This document shows, piece by piece, positions 57,766 through 64,000 of a DNA stretch of 64,000 nucleotides. The stretch's first letter is position 1; each line of letters begins with the position of its first letter. The DNA is from Burkholderia sp. USMB20 (lineage in GTDB: Bacteria > Pseudomonadota > Gammaproteobacteria > Burkholderiales > Burkholderiaceae): positions 1 through 64,000 of the forward strand of contig NZ_JTAN02000001.1 of NCBI RefSeq assembly GCF_000949135.2, read 5' to 3'. Both the position numbers and the translations under genes were made by a program. The notes below the pieces were generated by a model. The model ran no database searches and was not told the origin of the DNA. It worked only from the letters and a program-made list of their open reading frames with translations.

Positions 57766-59274
57766 TCAAGCCGCCGCAATCAGTCCGTCGAACGCCCGCT
57801 CGTCGATCGCCTCGGCCAGCGTCGCGAACGCCGTCGCGATCTCGTCCTCCGGCACGCACGCATAGCCGAGCAGCAAGCCCGACGCCGCGCGTTCGCGCTC
57901 CGCGTAATAACCGGACAGCGGCCGCACGACGATGTTGCGTTCGAGCGCGGCCTGCGCGACCGCGCGATCGTCGACCCCGTCCGGCAGGCGCGTGACGAGA
58001 TGCAGCCCCGCATCGCTGCCGAGTGCCTGCAGCGTGTCGCCGTAGCGGCGCGCGACCGCATCGAGCAGCACCTCGCGGCGCTGCCCGTACAGCGTGCGCA
58101 TCTTGCGGATATGCGACACGAAGTGCCCTTCCGCGATAAACTCGGCGAGCACCGCCTGCTGCAGCAGCTGCCCTTCGCGATACAGCTCGGCGCTCGCGGT
58201 CGCGAAGCTCTCCGCGAGCGGCTCCGGCGCGACGAGGTAACCGACGCGCAGCCCCGGGAACAGCGTCTTGCCGAAGCTGCCGACGTAGATCACCTGCCCG
58301 GCCGTATCGAGCCCCTGCAGCGACGCGAGCGGCCGGCTGCCGTAGCGGAATTCGCTGTCGTAGTCGTCCTCGATGATCCAGCAGCCGTGCTGGCGCGCGT
58401 ATTCGAGCAGCATCCGGCGCCGCGCGAGGCTCATCACCATCCCGAGCGGATACTGGTGCGACGGCGTGACGAGCATCAGCTTCGGCGGCTCGGCGAGATC
58501 GGCGGCCGACGGCGCGATCCCTTCGTCGTCGACCGGAATCGGCCGCGTGGTCAGCCCCGACACGTTCAGCACGCTGCGCACGCCCCAGTAGCACGGATCC
58601 TCGGTCCAGATCGCGTCGCCCGGATCGGTCAGGAGCCGCACCGCGAGGTCGATCGACTGGTGGATCCCGGTCGTGATCACGATCTGCTCGGGCGTGCAGC
58701 GCACCGAACGCGACGTGCGCAGGTAGTCGGCCAGCGCCTCGCGCAACAGCGCGAGGCCGCCGCCCGGCGCGTAGGTCAGCAAATCGGGGCGCAATCTCCG
58801 CCAGTACTTGTTGTGCAGCCGTGTCCACACGCGCGCCGGAAAGCGCGACACATCGGGCACGCCGGGCATGAACGCGCCGCCCTGGCGCTTCGACACGCCC
58901 GCGCCCTCGACGAGCCGCGTGCCGCGCGCGGACAGCCGCCGCGCGGACGATGGCGCCACCGCCGGGCCGGCGGCCGGGTCGGGCGACGCGCCGACGATCT
59001 CGTCCGGCGCGCTGTCGGCGACGAACGTGCCGCGCCCCGTCGCCGAGTTCACATAACCTTCGAGCGCAAGCTGTTCGTAAACCTGCGTGACCGTGTTGCG
59101 GGCGATCCCGAGCTCGGCCGCCAGCAGCCGCGACGACGGCACGCGCGTGCCGGCCGGCAGTTCGCGCGACAGGATCGCCTGCTGCAGCAGCCGATGCAGC
59201 TGCCGGTAGATCGGCTGTTCGCCGCCGCGCACGAGGCGCTGCGCCAGCCAGTCCGACAACACGCTTGCGCGCAT
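57766..59274 (-). CDS. gabR: GabR-type MocR regulator (GntR helix-turn-helix plus aminotransferase domain)
   Basis: 502 residues. The N-terminal winged helix is about 10-85 (PIYRQLHRLLQQAILSRELPAGTRVPSSRLLAAELGIARNTVTQVYEQL). A class I aminotransferase-like domain starts at about 150, with a PLP lysine in YVGSFGKTLFPGLRVGY. GabR binds PLP and GABA to activate gabTD. The start at 59274 follows AGGAG. It is divergent from gabT with a palindrome between. Confidence 0.9.
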   Translation of the reverse strand: MRASVLSDWLAQRLVRGGEQPIYRQLHRLLQQAILSRELPAGTRVPSSRLLAAELGIARNTVTQVYEQLALEGYVNSATGRGTFVADSAPDEIVGASPDPAAGPAVAPSSARRLSARGTRLVEGAGVSKRQGGAFMPGVPDVSRFPARVWTRLHNKYWRRLRPDLLTYAPGGGLALLREALADYLRTSRSVRCTPEQIVITTGIHQSIDLAVRLLTDPGDAIWTEDPCYWGVRSVLNVSGLTTRPIPVDDEGIAPSAADLAEPPKLMLVTPSHQYPLGMVMSLARRRMLLEYARQHGCWIIEDDYDSEFRYGSRPLASLQGLDTAGQVIYVGSFGKTLFPGLRVGYLVAPEPLAESFATASAELYREGQLLQQAVLAEFIAEGHFVSHIRKMRTLYGQRREVLLDAVARRYGDTLQALGSDAGLHLVTRLPDGVDDRAVAQAALERNIVVRPLSGYYAERERAASGLLLGYACVPEDEIATAFATLAEAIDERAFDGLIAAA

Positions 59275-59300
59275 GATTGGCTCCTGAATATTTATTGAAA

Positions 59301-59321
59301 TGGCTCTGATTGCCAGAGCCA
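59301..59321. promoter_or_regulatory. operator-like palindrome between gabR and gabT
   Basis: TGGCTCTG and CAGAGCCA are exact inverted copies with the 5-bp centre ATTGC. It lies 27 bp upstream of the gabR start and 80 bp before gabT. TATAGT at 59330-59335 could be the gabT -10 element, so the site overlaps the promoter region. Confidence 0.6.
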
Positions 59322-59400
59322 AATGTGATTATAGTCGCCTCCATGGGCTGCCAATGCGGCCGATTTTTATCCCACCGGACAGAACATCAAGGAGATGACC

Positions 59401-60684
59401 GTGAAGAATGCCGACCTGCAGGCCCGCAAGAACGCCGCCACCCCGCGCGGCGTCGGCGTGATGTGCGATTTCTACGCAGCCCGCGCCGAGAACGCGGAGC
59501 TGTGGGATGTCGAAGGCCGCCGCTTCATCGATTTCGCCGCCGGCATCGCGGTGCTGAACACGGGCCACCGCCACCCGAAGATCGTCAAGGCGATCGCGGA
59601 TCAACTGAACAGCTTCACGCACACCGCTTACCAGATCGTCCCGTACGCGTCGTACGTCGAGCTGGCGGAAAAGATCAACGAACGCGCGCCGGGCGACTTC
59701 CCGAAGAAGACCGCGTTCTTCACGACCGGCGCCGAAGCCGTCGAAAACGCGATCAAGATCGCGCGCGCCGCGACCGGCCGTCCGGGCGTGATCGCGTTCT
59801 CGGGCGGCTTCCACGGCCGCACGATGATGGGCATGGCGCTGACCGGCAAGGTCGCCCCGTACAAGCTGAACTTCGGCCCGTTCCCGGGCGACGTGTTCCA
59901 CGCGCCGTACCCGAACGCGCTGCACGGCGTGACGACGGCCGACTCGATCAAGGCGATCGAGATGCTGTTCAAGGCCGACATCGATCCGAAGCGCGTCGCC
60001 GCGATCATCTTCGAACCGGTCCAGGGCGAAGGCGGCTTCAACCCGGCGCCGGCCGAGTTCGTGCGCGCGCTGCGCAAGATCTGTAACGAGCACGGCATCC
60101 TGCTGATCGCCGACGAAGTGCAAACGGGCTTCGCGCGTACCGGCAAGCTGTTCGCGATGCAGCACTACGACGTGCTGGCCGACCTGATCACGATGGCGAA
60201 GAGCCTCGCGGGCGGCATGCCGCTGTCGGGCGTCGTCGGCCGTGCGGACGTGATGGACGCAGCGGCTCCCGGCGGCCTCGGCGGCACCTATGCGGGCAAT
60301 CCGCTGGCCGTCGCGTCGGCGCACGCGGTGCTCGAGATCATCGACGAAGAGAAGCTGTGCGACCGTGCGACGCAACTCGGCGACGTGCTGAAGGCGAAGC
60401 TGAATTCGCTGCAGGCCGACGTGCCGCAGATCGCCGACGTGCGCGGCCCGGGCGCGATGATCGCGGTCGAGTTCCTGAAGCCGGGTTCGGGCGAGCCGGA
60501 CGCGGAATTCACGAAGCGCGTGCAGACGCGTGCGCTCGAGCGCGGGCTGCTGCTGCTCGTGTGCGGCGTGTACTCGAACGTCGTGCGCTTCCTGTTCCCG
60601 CTGACGATCCCGCAGGCCGTGTTCGACGAAGCGCTCGTGATCCTCGAGGAAGTGCTGAAGGAAACGGTCGGCGTGCCGGCCTGA
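59401..60684 (+). CDS. gabT: 4-aminobutyrate aminotransferase
   Basis: 427 residues, class III PLP aminotransferase. It moves the amino group of GABA to 2-oxoglutarate, giving succinate semialdehyde for GabD. PLP-binding Lys267 lies in MAKSLAGGMPLSG; FTTGAEAVENAIKIARAATGRPG and FEPVQGEGGF are conserved. The start is taken as GTG 59401, seven bases after AAGGAG; ATG 59395 directly abuts that site. It is controlled by GabR and followed by a terminator before gabD. Confidence 0.93.
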   Translation: MKNADLQARKNAATPRGVGVMCDFYAARAENAELWDVEGRRFIDFAAGIAVLNTGHRHPKIVKAIADQLNSFTHTAYQIVPYASYVELAEKINERAPGDFPKKTAFFTTGAEAVENAIKIARAATGRPGVIAFSGGFHGRTMMGMALTGKVAPYKLNFGPFPGDVFHAPYPNALHGVTTADSIKAIEMLFKADIDPKRVAAIIFEPVQGEGGFNPAPAEFVRALRKICNEHGILLIADEVQTGFARTGKLFAMQHYDVLADLITMAKSLAGGMPLSGVVGRADVMDAAAPGGLGGTYAGNPLAVASAHAVLEIIDEEKLCDRATQLGDVLKAKLNSLQADVPQIADVRGPGAMIAVEFLKPGSGEPDAEFTKRVQTRALERGLLLLVCGVYSNVVRFLFPLTIPQAVFDEALVILEEVLKETVGVPA

Positions 60685-60709
60685 GTTCCGGTCCACGTCA
60701 ACTGAATGC

Positions 60710-60744
60710 GCCGCCGCCGTCGTCAGGACGGCGGCGGCCTTTTT
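60710..60744 (+). terminator. terminator between gabT and gabD
   Basis: A perfect 12-bp stem GCCGCCGCCGTC (60710-60721 with 60727-60738) has loop GTCAG, followed by CTTTTT. It lies inside the gabTD pair, so gabD is probably expressed at a lower level or has its own promoter in the about 30 bp left, which is too short for an obvious one. Confidence 0.85.
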
Positions 60745-60773
60745 ATCCGTCATTTTCAAGGCAGGCGATTCAT

Positions 60774-62243
60774 ATGAGCACCGTTCAGGAAACCCTGGCA
60801 CTGAAAGATCCGTCGCTGTTCCGCCAGCAGGCGTATGTCAACGGCGAATGGCAAGGCGCGGCGAACGGCGAGTCGTTCGAGGTCCGCAACCCGGCAACCG
60901 GCGGCCTGCTCGGCACCGTGCCGGCGATGGGCACGGCCGAGACGCGCCACGCAATCGAGGCCGCGAACGCCGCATGGCCGGCATGGCGCAAGAAGACCGC
61001 GAAGGAGCGCGCGGCGATCCTGCGCAAGTGGCACGACCTGATGATGGAAAACGCCGACGACCTCGCGCTGATCCTGACCACCGAGCAGGGCAAGTCGCTC
61101 GCCGAGGCGAAGGGCGAGATCGGCTACGCGGCGTCGTTCCTCGAGTGGTTCGCGGAGGAAGGCAAGCGCGTGTACGGCGACACGATCCCGACGCCGGCGA
61201 GCGACAAGCGCATCGTCGTGACGAAGGAAGCGATCGGCGTGTGCGCGGCGATCACGCCGTGGAATTTCCCGGCGGCGATGATCACCCGCAAGGTCGGCCC
61301 GGCGCTCGCGGCAGGCTGCCCGATCGTCGTGAAGCCGGCTGAAGCGACGCCGTTCTCGGCCCTCGCGATGGCCGTGCTGGCCGAACGCGCGGGCGTGCCG
61401 GCCGGCGTGTTCAGCGTCGTCACCGGCGACCCGAAGGCGATCGGCGGCGAGCTGACGTCGAACCCGATCGTGCGCAAGCTGTCGTTCACCGGCTCGACGC
61501 CGGTCGGCCGCCTGCTGATGTCGCAATGCGCGGCGACGGTCAAGAAGGTGTCGCTGGAACTCGGCGGCAACGCACCGTTCATCGTGTTCGACGACGCCGA
61601 TCTCGATGCCGCCGTGCAGGGCGCGATCGCATCGAAGTACCGCAACAGCGGCCAGACGTGCGTGTGCACGAACCGCTTCTACGTGCACGAAGCCGTGTAC
61701 GACCAGTTCGCGCAGAAGCTCGCGGCGGCGGTCGGCCAGCTGAAGGTCGGCCGCGGCACGGAGCCGGGCGTCACGCAAGGTCCGCTGATCAACGAAGCGG
61801 CCGTGCTGAAGGTCGAGGCGCACATCGAGGACGCGCTCGCGAAGGGCGCGACCGTCGTGACGGGCGGCAAGCGCCACGCGCTCGGCCACGGCTTCTTCGA
61901 GCCGACCGTGCTGACGGGCGTCACGCCGGCGATGAAGGTCGCGAAGGAAGAGACGTTCGGGCCGCTCGCGCCGCTGTTCAAGTTCGGCAGCGACGACGAG
62001 GTGATCCGCCTCGCGAACGACACCGAGTTCGGTCTCGCCGCGTACTTCTACAGCCGCGACATCGGCCGCGTGTGGAAGGTCGCCGAAGCGCTCGAGTACG
62101 GGATGGTCGGCGTGAACACGGGCCTGATCTCGAACGAAGTCGCGCCGTTCGGCGGCGTCAAGCAGTCGGGCCTCGGCCGTGAAGGCTCGCACTACGGCAT
62201 CGACGACTACGTCGTGATCAAGTACCTCTGCCTCGCCGTCTGA
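60774..62243 (+). CDS. gabD: succinate-semialdehyde dehydrogenase (NADP+)
   Basis: 489 residues, aldehyde dehydrogenase. It oxidises succinate semialdehyde to succinate. Key segments are ITPWNFPAAMITRKVGPALAAGC, FTGSTPVG, ELGGNAPFIVFDDAD and the catalytic Cys296 in SGQTCVCTNR, including the CxC pair of GabD. The ATG at 60774 gives the usual GabD length. The second gene of the gab unit. Confidence 0.94.
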   Translation: MSTVQETLALKDPSLFRQQAYVNGEWQGAANGESFEVRNPATGGLLGTVPAMGTAETRHAIEAANAAWPAWRKKTAKERAAILRKWHDLMMENADDLALILTTEQGKSLAEAKGEIGYAASFLEWFAEEGKRVYGDTIPTPASDKRIVVTKEAIGVCAAITPWNFPAAMITRKVGPALAAGCPIVVKPAEATPFSALAMAVLAERAGVPAGVFSVVTGDPKAIGGELTSNPIVRKLSFTGSTPVGRLLMSQCAATVKKVSLELGGNAPFIVFDDADLDAAVQGAIASKYRNSGQTCVCTNRFYVHEAVYDQFAQKLAAAVGQLKVGRGTEPGVTQGPLINEAAVLKVEAHIEDALAKGATVVTGGKRHALGHGFFEPTVLTGVTPAMKVAKEETFGPLAPLFKFGSDDEVIRLANDTEFGLAAYFYSRDIGRVWKVAEALEYGMVGVNTGLISNEVAPFGGVKQSGLGREGSHYGIDDYVVIKYLCLAV

Positions 62244-62276
62244 CGGTTCGGGGCCTGGCGCTTCGGCGACAGGCCC

Positions 62277-62304
62277 TGACCGCCCGGCCGGAACCGGGCG
62301 GTCA
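62277..62304 (+). terminator. hairpin after gabD
   Basis: A perfect 11-bp stem TGACCGCCCGG (62277-62287 with 62294-62304) with a CCGGAA loop. No T-run follows, so it may be an inefficient or Rho-assisted end of the gab transcript. Confidence 0.45.
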
Positions 62305-62324
62305 CGACGCGGGCCGGTACCTCC

Positions 62325-62347
62325 TCTCCGCCGTGCCCGCGTCACCT
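62325..62347 (+). repeat. left copy of 23-bp direct repeat
   Basis: TCTCCGCCGTGC...GTCACCT, identical over 23 bp to 63597-63619. The two copies bracket the unrecognised gene and its leader, as would follow insertion or duplication of the module. Confidence 0.75.
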
Positions 62348-62610
62348 TGCCGTGCGCGATGTCGGCACGCGTTCCGTGCGCGACGTCGATGCCGCATCGG
62401 CCAAACGTCATGCCGTTCGGCAATTTCGTTCAAGTCTCATTTCTCGTTCCGCTGCCAGCCGCTAGATTGAGCGTTCCACCTCGATCCGGTTTGCCTGCGC
62501 ATGAACAGTTCCTCCATCCGCCCGACCTGCGTATCCCCCGCGCACCGCGCCCTCGTCGCGCTTCCTCGCACCCGTCCCGGCATCGCGCCCCGCACGAAGG
62601 GAGCCCGCAC

Positions 62611-63558
62611 ATGAGCGTCGGATCAGCCGATCGTCGTACGTGCCCGCCCGAGGAAAAGCGCAGCGGGCCGAGCAATCACCAGCCGTTCAACGTCGTCTAC
62701 GACGGGCCCGCGCTCGGCGAGCACCGGATGGACGTGCGTGACCTCGCACCGGTGCTGCTCGCGATCGCCGACCTGTTCTCGTCCGCCAACAAGGAACTCA
62801 ATGGCGACCACTCCGAGGTTCGTCTCGAGGTCAGGGGCGGCTTCAAGGCCGGCTCGTTCCATGCAGAGCTGATCTTCGTCCAGTCGCTCGCGAGCCAGAT
62901 CCGCGACCTGTTCGCCGGGCCGAACGCCAATGCGTTCAGCAACGCACCGGCAATCCTCGCCGCATTGGGGATCATCGGTGGCGGCGGGCTGATCGGCCTC
63001 ATTCGCACGCTGCGCGGGCGCAAACCGCATCGCACCGAGCCGGACGGAGCGCATGTCAGGATCTGGATGTCGGAGCAGGAATGCTTCGTCGTCGATGAAC
63101 CCATCGTCCGGCTGTATCGGAACCGGGCCGTTCGCGTCAACCTGCAGAAAATGCTCTCGCCGCTCGAACATGACGGCATCGACAGCTTCGGCATCGTCCG
63201 CGACGACATCGTCGAACTCTCGATCGAACGCGACGAACTCGGTACGTTCGCGAGCAGCGACGATCCCGGCGAAATCGTCACCGACACGATCGCACTCAAG
63301 ATGTTGAAGCTCGAATCCGTCGTGTTCAAGGACGGCAACAAATGGCGCGTGCACGACGGCACGTCCGCGTTCTATGCGTCGCTGGACGACGAACGGTTCA
63401 TCGCGAAGATCGATGCCGGCGAGCGCTTCGGAAAGGGCGACGTGCTGGTCGTCGATCTGCGTCAGACGCAGATCGTCACCGACGACGGGCTTCGCAACGA
63501 ATACCGGATCGTCACGGTTCGCGAGCACCGTGCGCCGTTGCAACCGGCGCTGATTTGA
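62611..63558 (+). CDS. protein of unknown function in a repeat-bounded module
   Basis: 315 residues, family not named. AAGGGAG precedes the ATG at 62611. N-terminal domain about 25-105 (NVVYDGPALGEHRMDVRDLAPVLLAIADLFSSANKEL), a Gly-rich hydrophobic segment about 110-130 (AILAALGIIGGGGLIGLIRTL) that may insert in a membrane, and a strand-rich C-terminal half with two similar-looking blocks (VDEPIVRLYRNRAVRVN; IVTDDGLRNEYRIVTVREH). Similar accessory-genome proteins of unknown role exist, as I recall. Codon choice is more relaxed than in gabTD. Acquired function (defence or stress) is only a guess. Confidence 0.75.
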   Translation: MSVGSADRRTCPPEEKRSGPSNHQPFNVVYDGPALGEHRMDVRDLAPVLLAIADLFSSANKELNGDHSEVRLEVRGGFKAGSFHAELIFVQSLASQIRDLFAGPNANAFSNAPAILAALGIIGGGGLIGLIRTLRGRKPHRTEPDGAHVRIWMSEQECFVVDEPIVRLYRNRAVRVNLQKMLSPLEHDGIDSFGIVRDDIVELSIERDELGTFASSDDPGEIVTDTIALKMLKLESVVFKDGNKWRVHDGTSAFYASLDDERFIAKIDAGERFGKGDVLVVDLRQTQIVTDDGLRNEYRIVTVREHRAPLQPALI

Positions 63559-63596
63559 TCTGCGCCCCCCCGTGGAGGTGACGCGCGGGCCGCGCG

Positions 63597-63619
63597 TCTC
63601 CGCCGTGCCCGCGTCACCT
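63597..63619 (+). repeat. right copy of 23-bp direct repeat
   Basis: Exact second copy of the repeat at 62325-62347, located 38 bp after the stop of the unrecognised gene and just before the end of the chemoreceptor gene. Confidence 0.75.
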
Positions 63620-63632
63620 GCCTTGCCCGCCT

Positions 63633-64000
63633 TCAACGAAACACGTTCACCGCATCCACAAGCCGCGTCGCCTGCTGCTTCAGGCTTTCCGACGCCGCCG
63701 CGCTCTGCTCGACCAGCGCCGCGTTCTGCTGCGTGATGTTGTCCAGATGCACGACCGCCTGGTCGACCTGCGCAACCCCGGTGCTCTGCTCGGCCGTCGA
63801 CGAGCTGATCTCCGCGATCAGGTCCGACACGCGCTTCACCTGCGTGACGATGTCCTCCATCGTCTTGCCCGCGCCGTCGACGATCCGTGCGCCCGACTCG
63901 ACCCGCTCGACACTCGCGCCGATCAGTGTCTTGATTTCCTTCGCCGCGTTCGCGCTGCGCTGCGCGAGCGCCCGCACCTCGCCGGCGACCACCGCGAAGC
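63633..64000 (-). CDS. methyl-accepting chemotaxis protein, C-terminal part
   Basis: The window holds about 122 C-terminal residues; the gene continues beyond 64000. The signalling hairpin tip FAVVAGEVRALAQRSANAAKEIKTLI is followed by a long coiled coil with methylation-type Gln/Glu pairs (ISSSTAEQSTGVAQVDQAV) and ends VDAVNVFR without a CheR-docking pentapeptide. It belongs to inner-membrane chemoreceptors; its ligand domain is outside the window. Confidence 0.9.
   Translation of the reverse strand, partial: FAVVAGEVRALAQRSANAAKEIKTLIGASVERVESGARIVDGAGKTMEDIVTQVKRVSDLIAEISSSTAEQSTGVAQVDQAVVHLDNITQQNAALVEQSAAASESLKQQATRLVDAVNVFR

Larger units (their letters stand above)
62244..62610 (+). other. 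gene-free stretch after gabD
   Basis: 367 bp with a hairpin (62277-62304), the left copy of a 23-bp direct repeat (62325-62347) and then the leader of the unrecognised gene. From about 62400 base composition is less GC-rich (CAATTTCGTTCAAGTCTC). No gene is visible. Confidence 0.5.

Overview
The window reads as a stretch of a Burkholderia secondary replicon. Evidence is high GC throughout, dense catabolic and transport operons with divergent regulators, and a gene order llpE-ceoA-ceoB-opcM with a divergent LysR gene that matches the salicylate-inducible efflux operon known from the Burkholderia cepacia complex. The species cannot be fixed from the sequence alone. There are no rRNA or tRNA genes, prophage, insertion sequences or CRISPR arrays. 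Nearly all genes look native. The exceptions are a 1.25 kb gene module bounded by a 23-bp direct repeat near the right end, and two decayed loci.

Layout. 0.1-8.9 kb: 2-aminoethylphosphonate catabolism, with an ABC importer (phnSTUV), phosphonoacetate hydrolase (phnA), phosphonoacetaldehyde dehydrogenase (phnY), a PhnZ-like HD oxygenase and the divergent transaminase phnW. 8.9-13.8 kb: shikimate/dehydroquinate catabolism, with an MFS carrier, a shikimate dehydrogenase, type II dehydroquinase and the divergent dehydroshikimate dehydratase quiC. 14-20.3 kb: a PAS-AraC regulator, an orphan branched-chain-type binding protein, an MHS carrier, DoxX, a FucU-like mutarotase and a SnoaL-like protein. 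20.5-25.8 kb: galactarate to 2-oxoglutarate in three enzymes (garD, kdgD, ketoglutarate-semialdehyde dehydrogenase). Shared TGTC-N7-GACA operators tie the two loci together.

26.4-29.8 kb: XRE regulator, LysE exporter with divergent Lrp regulator, and a membrane protein of unknown role. 29.9-36.2 kb: a sulfur-scavenging operon with flavin monooxygenase, SfnB/DszC-like oxidase, ferritin-like protein and a methionine-type ABC importer. 36.4-41.7 kb: a 2-hydroxycarboxylate transporter behind a textbook sigma-54 promoter with tandem upstream sites, followed by its likely DctB/DctD-type two-component system. 42-44.4 kb: a hydrolase, a collapsed PACE-efflux/LysR pair, and a tautomerase/TetR divergent pair. 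44.5-52.6 kb: the ceo RND efflux operon.

53-57.7 kb: a DUF4148 secreted protein, a probable 29-residue protein, a purine nucleoside permease family lipoprotein, a LysE exporter, selD and a frameshifted EamA carrier. 57.8-62.2 kb: gabR with divergent gabT-gabD for GABA use. 62.3-63.6 kb: the repeat-bounded module with one unrecognised gene. The window ends inside a chemoreceptor gene.

The most interesting points are these: the PhnZ-type active site in a cluster without its partner oxygenase; the four-site operator family linking the galactarate genes; the sigma-54/UAS arrangement; the missing nucleophile in LlpE; the 48-bp dyad upstream of the orphan binding protein; and the repeat-bounded unknown gene.
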